Of a stretch of DNA of 45,358 bases, positions 24,634 to 33,018 are shown piece after piece. A program made the translations under genes and the position numbers. The number at the start of each line of letters is the position of its first letter. Within the stretch, counting starts at the first letter, position 1. Source of the DNA: Oxalobacter sp. OttesenSCG-928-P03 (GTDB lineage: Bacteria > Pseudomonadota > Gammaproteobacteria > Burkholderiales > Burkholderiaceae_D); assembly GCA_030269625.1 (NCBI GenBank), contig JAJDFZ010000011.1, positions 1-45,358 of the forward strand, written 5' to 3'. The notes under the pieces are model-generated. The model was not told the origin of the DNA. It did not search any database and saw only the letters and a list, made by a program, of their open reading frames with translations.

Positions 24634-25881
24634 CTACCTGAAACGATGCGCTTCTGATTCCAGATCGGCGGTCTGGATGATGAGCCTGCCGTCCTCCATC
24701 ACGTACTCCAACGGCACAGGATTACAACCGCCCTTGAACCCGATTGTTGAAATGTTCATGACGACATCACACAGAATGCAGACAATCTGGCCATTTCTTT
24801 CGTAGTACCCGCTGGGACCGCAGACATCGCAGGCATCCAGCCCGACACCGAACGCACTTTCACTTTTTTTGATAACGATATAACGTACCCGGGTTCCATC
24901 TTCGGCCGTATAGCTGAAACGGTGCAGGTGTCCGTCATTGACCTGCGCTACGGGAATCTCGATACGCCCGGCATCATGAGCAAGCTCCACGGGCGGCGCC
25001 AGTTCCACAACACGGCTGTTCACTTCGACACCAACCGTCAGGATCAGAAATACCGCCACAACGTTAAGCAAAAGAAATAGCGCCCATCGCACCTGCCTTT
25101 TTGATGCCATTTTCTGCTTCCGCTTAAGCGCCGGGTTTTCCCCATCAATAACCTGCGCCCGGCCTGCCCGCATGCCCCCAATTGACGCGAAGACGCTGAC
25201 GGCCAGGAAAGCGAACAGAAAAACGGCCTGATGCTGGAGAGACCACATCACAAGCTCAACCAGCCAGCCGAATCCGGGAACCCAGTTGCGCAAAACCGCT
25301 ATCTGGAGGAAAAGCAGCAGATGCCATGCGCCAAGGATCAGCAACCCTGACATGACAATCCGCCTGAGCGCTTTTTCATCACACCGGATGACGAGGCGGA
25401 AAAGAGAAAGAGCAGCAAGACAGGCAAGAGAGAGCGCAATAAGATAGCCGGTAACCTTGCCCAGAAATTCCAGATTGAAAATACTGTCCATGCCCACATC
25501 AAACTCGAACGGGTACAGCAACATATCCGGCAGGGCATATGCAAACCAGAGCAGTCCCAGAACGAATACCAGACGTCCTGACAGCTTTTCCGTTGCCGCC
25601 AGTCCTTTTTTACCGGAAAGCAGCAGGCAGACAAACAACCAGGCCTGCGCCACCAGCGCAAGCAATAAAAGCGGCGCATTGTACAACTCCCTGATAACAA
25701 ACCCGGTGTTCAGGCGTAAAACCGCAAGCACAATGGCAATGATGGCGCCGAGAATGGTGCCGGCAAAAAACGGTTTTTTGAGTGATGCCGCCCGGACTTT
25801 TCCAATCAGCCCTGACAACAGCGCCACCACCAGCAGGGTGGGGAAAATGGTATGGGTGACATTAATCAGGTACTGCAGCAT
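24634..25881 (-). CDS. DUF2318 iron-sulfur-type membrane protein (P19 locus partner)
   Basis: 415 residues. About eight transmembrane helices fill residues 1-300. A soluble C-terminal DUF2318 domain faces the periplasm and carries cysteines at 351, 354, 368, 371 and 386 in the pattern C-x2-C ... C-x2-C ... C. Conserved flanks include DACDVCGPSGYY, CILCDVV and GFKGGCNP. This is the counterpart of Campylobacter Cj1660, which lies next to P19 and is thought to take part in electron or metal transfer. The gene follows P19 after 169 bases that contain a terminator hairpin, so P19 is probably made in excess over it. Confidence 0.9.
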   Translation of the reverse strand: MLQYLINVTHTIFPTLLVVALLSGLIGKVRAASLKKPFFAGTILGAIIAIVLAVLRLNTGFVIRELYNAPLLLLALVAQAWLFVCLLLSGKKGLAATEKLSGRLVFVLGLLWFAYALPDMLLYPFEFDVGMDSIFNLEFLGKVTGYLIALSLACLAALSLFRLVIRCDEKALRRIVMSGLLILGAWHLLLFLQIAVLRNWVPGFGWLVELVMWSLQHQAVFLFAFLAVSVFASIGGMRAGRAQVIDGENPALKRKQKMASKRQVRWALFLLLNVVAVFLILTVGVEVNSRVVELAPPVELAHDAGRIEIPVAQVNDGHLHRFSYTAEDGTRVRYIVIKKSESAFGVGLDACDVCGPSGYYERNGQIVCILCDVVMNISTIGFKGGCNPVPLEYVMEDGRLIIQTADLESEAHRFR

Positions 25882-25931
25882 AGGATTCCATCTTGTTTCA
25901 CAGGGTCAGCGCCCGTTTTCCCGCATTCAGC

Positions 25932-25976
25932 AAACAAAAACAGGAAAACTGATGATTGCCGCCATCAGCTTTCCTG
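25932..25976 (-). terminator. Terminator-like hairpin between P19 and the DUF2318 gene
   Basis: 14-base arms (25941-25954 and 25963-25976) pair with one mismatch. On the minus strand they are followed by a T-rich run (25940-25932). Partial readthrough would let P19, a periplasmic binding protein, be expressed above the membrane complex encoded behind it. Confidence 0.7.
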
Positions 25977-26050
25977 ATTTGCCGTTACCACTTCACACTG
26001 CAGGATTGAAAAGACCGGTGTGTTCTTTCAGGCGTGAAGTGTCAATGCAA

Positions 26051-26608
26051 TTACCAGACGCGCGGAATGTAGTTAAAGTCCCAGCTCACTTCAATGGGCT
26101 TTTTCCAGAAACGGCCGGTTACACCGGTCGCTTTATCCACATGCAGCAGATAACCCTGCCTTTCAGGATTGTCAATAATGAAAGTGACCTTGTACTTGCC
26201 CGGGCCATCCAGCTTGACATTGTTGCCGTAGTGCGGACCATCGCTTGCGCTCATGGGCATGAAGGAACCCTGGATCAGCTTGCCGCCTTCTTTCTGGATG
26301 CGGTATTTGACCGTCAGGTAAGGCACGAAATCACCTTCCTCGAAACCAAGGTTGTTGTCTTTGGCTGCCGAGATATCGGCCTCAATATGCATATCGGATT
26401 TGGACGCAGGCAGTCCGGCCTGACCCGCCGGTTCCATATCTACCGGCTGGAAATACACCCCCGCAACCTGAAGCGGGCCAACGACTTTCTTTTCACCCAG
26501 CGGGAATTCCTCAAAATCTGCCGCAAAAGCAGAGCTGCCCATTGCCAGGGCGGAAACGGCCATGGCTGATGCCGCTATCAGCCTGCCCAGTTTTTTACTG
26601 CCTTTCAT
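26051..26608 (-). CDS. P19/Tp34-type periplasmic iron-binding protein
   Basis: 185 residues. The signal peptide ends at SSAFA near residue 29. The mature protein belongs to the Fe/Cu-binding family of Campylobacter P19, Treponema Tp34 and FtrA/FetP, which bind Cu(II) and Fe in the periplasm of low-iron cells. The visible metal-site candidates are MHIEAD (M73, H74), FMPM (M117, M119), GPHYG (H126) and LLHVD (H156). The position and order match the family. It is the first gene of the minus-strand P19 operon, preceded by a Fur-box-like dyad. No FTR1-type permease is present next to it, unlike most P19 systems. Confidence 0.93.
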   Translation of the reverse strand: MKGSKKLGRLIAASAMAVSALAMGSSAFAADFEEFPLGEKKVVGPLQVAGVYFQPVDMEPAGQAGLPASKSDMHIEADISAAKDNNLGFEEGDFVPYLTVKYRIQKEGGKLIQGSFMPMSASDGPHYGNNVKLDGPGKYKVTFIIDNPERQGYLLHVDKATGVTGRFWKKPIEVSWDFNYIPRVW

Positions 26609-26677
26609 TATCAGTCTCCATTTCTATTTTTAATGACGATTTTCCACTCTCTTTATTTTCAGCTCATCCACATCAAG

Positions 26678-26714
26678 CCAAATGCAAATGAGAATCTATC
26701 TCATTTGCATTTGG
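26678..26714. promoter_or_regulatory. Fur-box-like palindrome upstream of P19
   Basis: Two perfect 16-base arms (26678-26693 and 26699-26714) lie around ATCTA. The core AATGAGAATCTATCTCATT (26686-26704) resembles the Fur 19-mer dyad. It lies about 75-105 bases before the P19 start, so iron repression of the island is likely. Confidence 0.72.
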
Positions 26715-26769
26715 ACGTCAATCATTTTATCCATTTAATTTTCAGTGGCATTCCGAAAATGCCCTTGCA

Positions 26770-27411
26770 TCAGGGAGCGGGAGATTCAATAATTCTTCCG
26801 CAGACCGCCTCCAGATCAGAGCGGTCATGCGAAACCAGGAGACAGGTTATCTGCGTTGATGCAAGAATGCCTTTCACCTCTTCGCGAATATTTTCTTTCA
26901 ACTCCGCGTCAAGATTGCTGAAGGGCTCATCCAGAAGCAGCACCTTGGGGCGCGGTGCAAGCGCCCGCGCCAGGGCAACCCGCTGCTGCTGGCCACCGCT
27001 CAACTCAAAGGGATAGCGCCCTGCCAGTTCCGGCATCTTGATCAATGCCAGCATCCTTTCCGTCTGCTCGCGGCGGGCGGCCCTGTCAAGACGGTGCAGC
27101 CCGAATTCGATATTTTTCCTGACAGTCAGATGCGGGAAGAGACCATAATCCTGGAAAAACAGCCCAACCTGGCGATGCTCAGGCTCAACAAACACCCTGC
27201 CACTGGCCAGCACCTGCCCATCCATGATGATCTCGCCGGACAGGGGCCTTTCCAGGCCGGCAACCAGGCGCAAAAGCGTACTCTTGCCGCTGCCGCTTTC
27301 GCCGGCAATACCCACTCTCTCCCCGGCACCCACATCCAGAGAGAAGCCATCCAGCACCATGGGGCCAGGGGATTGATACCTGAATCGCAAATTATGAATA
27401 CGCAAGAACAT
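26770..27411 (-). CDS. fbpC: Ferric iron ABC transporter ATP-binding protein (FbpC-like, short)
   Basis: 213-residue ATPase for the permease just upstream. Walker A is GESGSGKST, the Q-loop is in LFFQDYGLFPHL, the signature is LSGGQQQR, and the Walker B is VLLLDEPFSNLD, with the switch SHDRSDL. Typical FbpC proteins have an extra C-terminal regulatory domain and reach about 350 residues. This one stops after the ATPase core, like ThiQ. AAGGGG lies 6 bases before the ATG. The binding protein and Fur-like sites point to iron rather than thiamine. Confidence 0.87.
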   Translation of the reverse strand: MFLRIHNLRFRYQSPGPMVLDGFSLDVGAGERVGIAGESGSGKSTLLRLVAGLERPLSGEIIMDGQVLASGRVFVEPEHRQVGLFFQDYGLFPHLTVRKNIEFGLHRLDRAARREQTERMLALIKMPELAGRYPFELSGGQQQRVALARALAPRPKVLLLDEPFSNLDAELKENIREEVKGILASTQITCLLVSHDRSDLEAVCGRIIESPAP

Positions 27412-27426
27412 GAAACACCCCTTAAA

Positions 27427-29088
27427 TTATGCTTTTTCTTCTCTTGCCCACAACTGCATCAGGATAATCACCAGTGCGCTGACTGCCACGATACACAGGG
27501 AAGGGAAAGCGGTTTCATGAATTGCCTCATTATTGGCGTACTCATAGACCTTTGTGCCAAGCGTATCGAAATTGAATGGCCGCAATGTCAGTGTCAAAGG
27601 CAACTCCTTTATGATATCGACAAAAACCAGGCCCGCCCCGCAGACTATCGCCTGGCGAATCATGTGAAGATCGACCCTGAAAAAGGTCCGGGTCACACTG
27701 AGGCCAAGCGTCCGTGATGCCTCTGTGTAAATCGGGCCGATTTTGGAAAATCCGGTATCGACAGCCTGATAGCCAATCGAATAAAAACGCACGCTGTACG
27801 CATAAACCAGCATGGCAACGGTCATGCTGACGGGCAATCCGGCAAGGGCCGGAAGCATTCCCTGGATGCTCCTGTCAAGCAGGGCAAAAGCTGTTATCAC
27901 CCCCATCGAAAGCACAGCAGAGGGAATGGCATAACCCATTGTCGTGGCCTGCGATGACAGTGCCGTATATTTCCGGGCGAAGAGGCGGTTGGCATTGGCG
28001 GCGCCGACAGCAAAAAACATGATCAGCACCGTTGCCATACCCCCGACATAAAGCGTATTGCCCACATAACCGAGAATCTGCATGAAAACGGCTCGATCCC
28101 GGCTTATGATTGCCCAGGCCAGCATCTGGGTAACCGGAACAACAAACGCCACCAGCACGGCCAGCAGGCAATAGGCAACCACTATTGCGCCACGCCATCC
28201 TGAAAGCTTTCCGGGTGCGAGCTTTCGTTCCTTGCTGGAAACAATCCGGTATTTGCGGCGATGCTGCATTCCTCTGGCAATGAGAAGAAACACAATCACG
28301 ATCGCCAGCAGGATGACGGCCAGTTTAATGGCGGTATCCACATCCCCCATGCCAAACCAGGCTGCAAATATGGCTGTGGTAAACGTATTCAGCCCCAGAT
28401 AACTGGTCACACCGTAATCATTCAGAACTTCCAGGCAGACCAGTGTCCCGCCGGCCAGCATTGAAGGAATCAGCAGGGGAAGAATGATCCGGAAAAAGGC
28501 CCGCCTTTTGCTCCCGCCAAGCAATACGGCATTTTCAAGAAGTGAACCGCTCTGGTTATACAGAAATGTCCTGACAAAGAGAAAAACATAGGGGAAAAGC
28601 GTGATGGTGAAAACAAACACGGCAAACGGCATGGCCGGAATGGAAAAACTGGCCGCACCGGCAGACAGATTAAGACTGTTTCGTAAAAAGGACTGGATCA
28701 CGCCGGTATAGCCCAGCATGCCGTCAAAAGTATAAGCCGCAATATAGGGCGGGATGGCCAGCGGAAGAAACAGCAGGATTTCCATTGCCCGCCGGCCACG
28801 GAAATCATACACACTGGTACACCAGGCCAGCGAGACGCCCAGCAGCACGGAAAACAGTCCGCTGAAAACGAGCAGCAGCAGCGTATCGATGAAATAGGTT
28901 TTCAGCAGGTAATCCTTTACCTGCTGCCAGTACTCACCGGCAGGCGCAAAAACGCTGATCAGCAGAAAGAGAAAGGGCAGCGCAATACAGGCAAGCGATA
29001 TGCGATGCAGCGCTACCCAGCCGTTAAATCCGATTGAGCGGCTTTCCGGTTTATTTCCAGCCCACCTTGTTGAAGATACGTATGGCAT
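27427..29088 (-). CDS. fbpB: Ferric iron ABC transporter permease (FbpB-like)
   Basis: Inner-membrane permease, about 553 residues, made of two fused binding-protein-dependent permease modules with about twelve transmembrane helices. The coupling loops contain ENAVLLGGSKRRAFFRIILP in the first half and TEASRTLGLSVTRTFFRVDL in the second, both of the EAA type. The ATG at 29088 is the likely start. It overlaps the end of fbpA by 38 bases and has no strong ribosome site, so coupling to fbpA translation is likely. A GTG at 29103 is an alternative. The frame opens at 29232, but that region is inside fbpA. It lies 15 bases before fbpC. Confidence 0.88.
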   Translation of the reverse strand: MPYVSSTRWAGNKPESRSIGFNGWVALHRISLACIALPFLFLLISVFAPAGEYWQQVKDYLLKTYFIDTLLLLVFSGLFSVLLGVSLAWCTSVYDFRGRRAMEILLFLPLAIPPYIAAYTFDGMLGYTGVIQSFLRNSLNLSAGAASFSIPAMPFAVFVFTITLFPYVFLFVRTFLYNQSGSLLENAVLLGGSKRRAFFRIILPLLIPSMLAGGTLVCLEVLNDYGVTSYLGLNTFTTAIFAAWFGMGDVDTAIKLAVILLAIVIVFLLIARGMQHRRKYRIVSSKERKLAPGKLSGWRGAIVVAYCLLAVLVAFVVPVTQMLAWAIISRDRAVFMQILGYVGNTLYVGGMATVLIMFFAVGAANANRLFARKYTALSSQATTMGYAIPSAVLSMGVITAFALLDRSIQGMLPALAGLPVSMTVAMLVYAYSVRFYSIGYQAVDTGFSKIGPIYTEASRTLGLSVTRTFFRVDLHMIRQAIVCGAGLVFVDIIKELPLTLTLRPFNFDTLGTKVYEYANNEAIHETAFPSLCIVAVSALVIILMQLWAREEKA

Positions 29089-30079
29089 GGGGATTGTTTT
29101 CACCCAAAAGTGAGAAATCGATTTGCTGGGTCTTAAATGCGCCCCACTCTTCCAGGAGGCGGTGTTTTTTTGCCTTCGGGTTGACCGGGTATTCATAGTT
29201 GCCGTTTGACAACGCTTCCTGTGCCGGCACACTCACCAGATAGGCGATCAGCTTCATGGCGTTATCCCGGTTTTTGCCAAACTTCGTCAGTCCGGCACCA
29301 CTGATGTTGATGTGGGTTCCGCTTGTTTTCCGGTTCGGAAAAAAGACCCCGGTGTTTTTTGCCACGCGCACCTCTTCCGGGTCTTTCGAATGCATCATCT
29401 GCCCGATGTAGTAGGTATTCATGATAGCGACATCCCCCTCTCCCGCAGCAATAGCCTTGGCCTGGGCCCGGTCATTTCCCCTTGGCTGGCGGGCCATGTT
29501 CGCGACGATACCGGCAGCCCATTTTTCCGCCTTTTCGTAGCCATCCACGACAATCAGGGACGCCAGAAGCGACTGGTCATAGAGGTCTGCCGAAGAGCGA
29601 ACCAGCACGCGCCCCTTCCAGCGCGCATCAGTCAGCGCCTCATAGGTCGACAATTCCTCCGGCCTGACACGGTCCTTTGAATAAACAATCACCCGCGCCC
29701 GGGTTGTCAGCCCCACCCAGTAATTGTCGCGATCACGCAGGTTCCCGGGTACTTCCGTGGCGAATGCCCCCGAAGGCATGGGCTGGAGAATCCCGGCTTT
29801 CCTGGCTGTATGAAGGACACCACCGTCTACCGTGATAAACACATCCGCCTGGGTATTTTCTCCTTCACGCCGGATTCGTTCGATCAGTTCCGGCGCCTTG
29901 CCGCTGACCACATTGACCCTGATACCGGTCTCTTTCGTAAACTGCTCATAAAGCGCCCTGTCAGACTCATAGTGACGGGCGCTGTACAGATTGACCACCC
30001 CTTCTGCCGCCTGCGCGGGCAGGATACCGAAAAAACCTGCCAGAACGGCGAGGCAGGCCAGCCATGCTCTCTGTTTCAT
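29051..30079 (-). CDS. fbpA: Periplasmic ferric iron-binding protein (FbpA/FutA-like)
   Basis: 342 residues. The signal peptide ends at ILPAQA near residue 24. The mature protein begins EGVVNLYSARHYESD, a hallmark of FutA/FbpA proteins, in which the tyrosine after NLYSARH helps bind Fe(III). NTYYIGQM holds the second tyrosine pair. ADVFITVDGG and SGAGLTKFGKN are other family blocks. It delivers Fe3+ to the FbpB/FbpC complex encoded next. A Fur-box-like sequence lies about 100 bases upstream. Confidence 0.94.
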   Translation of the reverse strand: MKQRAWLACLAVLAGFFGILPAQAAEGVVNLYSARHYESDRALYEQFTKETGIRVNVVSGKAPELIERIRREGENTQADVFITVDGGVLHTARKAGILQPMPSGAFATEVPGNLRDRDNYWVGLTTRARVIVYSKDRVRPEELSTYEALTDARWKGRVLVRSSADLYDQSLLASLIVVDGYEKAEKWAAGIVANMARQPRGNDRAQAKAIAAGEGDVAIMNTYYIGQMMHSKDPEEVRVAKNTGVFFPNRKTSGTHINISGAGLTKFGKNRDNAMKLIAYLVSVPAQEALSNGNYEYPVNPKAKKHRLLEEWGAFKTQQIDFSLLGENNPHAIRIFNKVGWK

Positions 30080-30176
30080 TTTTTATCCTCTCTCACAATA
30101 AAGACACCAAACCGGCATCCCGTTTCAAAACGGATGTGATGGATGATAAAGGTGTGTCAGAATATAGTCAATGAAA

Positions 30177-30195
30177 ACAAGAATCATTATCATTT
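30177..30195. promoter_or_regulatory. Fur-box-like site upstream of fbpA
   Basis: The sequence AGAATCATTATCATTTC fits the Fur consensus GATAATGATAATCATTATC in most positions. It overlaps the place of a -35 for a minus-strand TATATT hexamer (30166-30161). It lies about 100 bases before the fbpA start in the region shared with the divergent lysine-rich peptide gene. Confidence 0.7.
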
Positions 30196-30303
30196 CGAAT
30201 AAGGGGGTGCGGCCATCTGACAAAAAACACGGGCCACCCTTCTGCATCCTGTAAAATTCACCATCATCTCCAGCAACTTCATCTCGGAAGGACGGTTACG
30301 CTC

Positions 30304-30534
30304 ATGAATGATTTGATGCAAACACTGAAAAAAGCCGGAATCTTCCTGCTCGGCGGCCTGATATTTGCTTCAGGCTGGCATGCCAGCGCCCAGACGGCAA
30401 AGGAAAAAACCGCCAAGGACAAGGACAAAAAAGCCGCCACTGAAAAAAAAGCCCCCAAAAAGGCGGATAAAAAGGGCAAAAAGAAAACCACACTGGAAAA
30501 AAAGTGGCCTGAAAAATCATCCGGATCGGAATAA
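30304..30534 (+). CDS. Small secreted lysine-rich peptide
   Basis: 76 residues. The signal peptide (LKKAGIFLLGGLIFASGWHASA) is likely cut near residue 29. The mature part of about 47 residues is almost half lysine, with alanine and glutamate (KEKTAKDKDKKAATEKKAPK), so it is disordered and highly basic. No family is recognised. The start at 30304 has GAAGGA about 12 bases upstream, which is long; an ATG at 30316 is possible. It is divergent from fbpA and lies 6 bases before apbE, so the two are probably co-transcribed. Poor sequence complexity means that homology searches will be weak. Confidence 0.65.
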   Translation: MNDLMQTLKKAGIFLLGGLIFASGWHASAQTAKEKTAKDKDKKAATEKKAPKKADKKGKKKTTLEKKWPEKSSGSE

Positions 30535-30540
30535 GGCTTC

Positions 30541-31470
30541 ATGGATTTGCTGTACAAGACGCAGACACGGTTTCTCTTTCATTCACATATCCGAATCAAA
30601 ATTGAGGCATCCTGGCCCGATGCGGTTTTTGATGACCTGTATGCCGTACTGGATACTGTCGATAAAAAATATAACTCTTACCAGAGCGGTTCCTACATTG
30701 ACCTGATCAACCGCCATGCCGGCAGCTTTGTCGATGTCGACGATGAAACGGTTCGCATACTGGAACAGGTCATCGCCCTTTCAGCCTTTTTCGACGGCAC
30801 ATACGATATCACCGTCATGCCCCTTATCCGCCTGTGGGGCTTTTACAGGAACCATCCCCGCCGCATCCCGACGCCGGAGGAAATCGAGAGCGTCCGCCAT
30901 CTGATCAACTACAGGAATATCGAAATGGATGGCAACCGTGTCCGCATTGGCAAGGGGCAGGAAATCGTCACCGGATCCTTTATCAAGGCCTATGCCACTG
31001 ACCGGCTGGCGGAAACCATGCGCAAAGCCGGGATGCATAACGCCATTGTCAATGCCGGCGGCAGCACCATCCGGGCCATTAACCGCCCGTCCGACACCCC
31101 CTGGCAGGTCAGCGTACCCCACCCCGAAAATGAAAAGCCCCTCTTCACCCTGAACCTGGACAACCGGTGTTATTCGACATCATCCCAGACAACAGCCTTT
31201 GTGGACATTGATGGTAAACGATATGGACATATCCTGAACCCTCAAACCGGGTTTCCCGCGACAAACCTGCTGCTCGGAATCGCGACGGACAGCTGTATGG
31301 TCGGCGATATCCTTTCCACTGCGCTCTTCAATGAAACGCCTGACGGTTTTCTGGAAAAAACCCGGCAATTGGCCCGGCACCATGATCTCGCCGGATTTGT
31401 GATGAATCAGGACAGCATGATCACCGCAACGCCCGGTTTCGAGCATCTCGTGGACCGTGCCGGCCACTGA
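30541..31470 (+). CDS. apbE: FAD:protein FMN transferase (ApbE-like)
   Basis: 309 residues. ApbE proteins attach FMN from FAD to a threonine of flavoproteins such as NqrB/NqrC or FMN-bind domains. Family motifs: DITVMPLIRLWGF, GSFIKAYATDR (normally G-I-A-K-G-Y-A-D; the second glycine is alanine here), VNAGG, GHILNPQTGFPA, and GDILSTALF with the metal-binding aspartate. No signal peptide or lipobox is present, although most ApbE proteins are periplasmic lipoproteins. This one would act in the cytoplasm unless it is exported by another route. It follows the lysine-rich peptide gene and converges on the sodium symporter gene with one base between the stops. No FMN-bind target is in the window. 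Confidence 0.9.
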   Translation: MDLLYKTQTRFLFHSHIRIKIEASWPDAVFDDLYAVLDTVDKKYNSYQSGSYIDLINRHAGSFVDVDDETVRILEQVIALSAFFDGTYDITVMPLIRLWGFYRNHPRRIPTPEEIESVRHLINYRNIEMDGNRVRIGKGQEIVTGSFIKAYATDRLAETMRKAGMHNAIVNAGGSTIRAINRPSDTPWQVSVPHPENEKPLFTLNLDNRCYSTSSQTTAFVDIDGKRYGHILNPQTGFPATNLLLGIATDSCMVGDILSTALFNETPDGFLEKTRQLARHHDLAGFVMNQDSMITATPGFEHLVDRAGH

Positions 31471-31471
31471 A

Positions 31472-32797
31472 TCAGAGATTCTGGAGCAACACCAGCAAAA
31501 TCAGCAGCGGCGCAATATACCGGCAAAACGGCCTCATCACGCGCCACCACCACGGACTCTCCCCATCCGGCAACGCCAGGCGTGCCGCAACCGGACGCCA
31601 GGCTCTCCATCCGACCAGCAAGGTCACCATGATGCCGCCAAAGGGCATCATCAGGTGGGATGTCGCATAATCCAGTACCCCGAAAAAACTCTTGCCGAAA
31701 AAAGTGTATTCCTTCCAGGCTCCAAGGGAAAGCGAGGCCGCAATTCCAACGACGAACATCAGGATTGCCATGACAATGGAAACCGGGATGCGCGGCATAT
31801 CGAATTCGTCGATAAAAAAACTGGTCACGACTTCCATCAGCGAAACCGATGACGTCAGCGCCGCAACAAACAGCAGGAAAAAAAACAGGATGGCAAAAAG
31901 CTGCCCTCCGGCAAGATGGGAAAAAACGGCCGGCATGATAATAAATGTCAGGCCGGAACCTTCGGCAGGATTCAGCCCGAAGGCAAAAACAGCCGGAAGG
32001 ATCATCAACCCGACCAGGATACAGATCGCCGTCGTCAGTCCGACAACACAGGCAGCGGAATTGGCGAGATTGGTTTCATTTGAGACATAGGAGCCGTATG
32101 TCATCATGCACCCCATGCCCAGCGAAAGAGAAAAGAACGCCAGTCCCATTGCTTCGAGCACCATGCCGGCATTAACCTTGCTGAAATCCGGCATCAGAAA
32201 ATACATGACGCCTTCGGATGCGCCGGGCAGAGTCAGGCTGCGGACAATCAGAACCAGAATCAGGAAAAACAGCAGCGTCATCAGCGATTTGCTGACCCGT
32301 TCAATTCCCTTCTGCACACCGGCCAGAACCACCCCGGCCGTTAACGCCATAAAAACCGCGTGGTACCAGAGCGGCTCAACCGGGTCCGTGATAAAGCCAT
32401 CAAAAATCGCCTTCAGCCGTACCGCATCGGACGTCAATATCGTATCCCCGAACGACTTCACGATGTAGAAAATGGTCCACCCCCCCACCACACTGTAAAA
32501 GGAGAGAATCAAAAAACCACAGACGACGCCTATATAACCAACGATTGACCAGGAACGGCCGCCAAAATAACGATAGGCGCCGACCGGGCTCTGCTGCGAA
32601 ATCTGGCCAACGGCCATTTCGGCAATCATGATGAAAATGCCAAGCGTGAAAACCATCACCAGGAAAAGCAGAAGGAAAGCGCCACCTCCGTTTTGCGCGG
32701 TGACATAGGGAAATTTCCAGATGGCGCCCAGGCCGATCGCTGAACCAGCGGCCGCCAGGATAAAACCGACACGTGAGCCCCATGCTGCCCGAACCAT
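31472..32797 (-). CDS. Sodium-dependent transporter, NSS (SNF) family
   Basis: Inner-membrane symporter of the LeuT-like neurotransmitter:sodium symporter family, 441 residues, about eleven to twelve helices. GSAIGLGAIWKFPY is the helix 1 sodium/substrate signature; FSLSLGMGCMMTYGSYV is helix 6-7; FVAALTSSVSLME is the helix 8 sodium site. The ATG at 32797 has GGGGGAT 6 bases upstream. The frame is open to 32998, but that part holds the promoter region and is not membrane-like. Substrates in bacteria are usually amino acids; specificity is not visible. It is divergent from the diaminopimelate dehydrogenase gene. Confidence 0.93.
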   Translation of the reverse strand: MVRAAWGSRVGFILAAAGSAIGLGAIWKFPYVTAQNGGGAFLLLFLVMVFTLGIFIMIAEMAVGQISQQSPVGAYRYFGGRSWSIVGYIGVVCGFLILSFYSVVGGWTIFYIVKSFGDTILTSDAVRLKAIFDGFITDPVEPLWYHAVFMALTAGVVLAGVQKGIERVSKSLMTLLFFLILVLIVRSLTLPGASEGVMYFLMPDFSKVNAGMVLEAMGLAFFSLSLGMGCMMTYGSYVSNETNLANSAACVVGLTTAICILVGLMILPAVFAFGLNPAEGSGLTFIIMPAVFSHLAGGQLFAILFFFLLFVAALTSSVSLMEVVTSFFIDEFDMPRIPVSIVMAILMFVVGIAASLSLGAWKEYTFFGKSFFGVLDYATSHLMMPFGGIMVTLLVGWRAWRPVAARLALPDGESPWWWRVMRPFCRYIAPLLILLVLLQNL

Positions 32798-32929
32798 AAA
32801 GAAATCCCCCGATACGCCTTGCCGGATACGGCAAGACTGCACATGATAAATGAAAAAAACCGATTGCCCTATTCCTTCCCGGAAAAGCACAGAAACGCCC
32901 TGCGGCCCGGCAACCGGCAAAACCCGTGC

Positions 32930-32959
32930 TTGATCTCGGACAAAGTCTGTGTCTATACT
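32930..32959 (+). promoter_or_regulatory. Sigma-70-like promoter for the dehydrogenase gene
   Basis: TTGATC (32930-32935) and TATACT (32954-32959) are spaced by 18 bases and lie about 60 bases before the start codon at 33019. The same 221-bp region also holds a short perfect hairpin, CTTGCCG/CGGCAAG (32818-32835), in the leader of the divergent symporter. Confidence 0.55.
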
Positions 32960-33018
32960 CACCAAACAATCGTTTTTCCGGTGTGCACGCACCGTCAATA
33001 CAGAAAGGAAGCTTTTGC

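Noticed and set aside
26770..30079. Thiamine ABC importer ThiBPQ
   Set aside because: Gene sizes fit, but the binding protein has the FutA/FbpA signature NLYSARHYESD and tyrosine pair, and Fur-like sites flank the locus.
30279..30557. Minus-strand frame opposite the lysine-rich peptide
   Set aside because: Phenylalanine/leucine-rich translation is the expected shadow of an AAA/AAG-rich gene; the plus frame has a signal peptide and is next to apbE.
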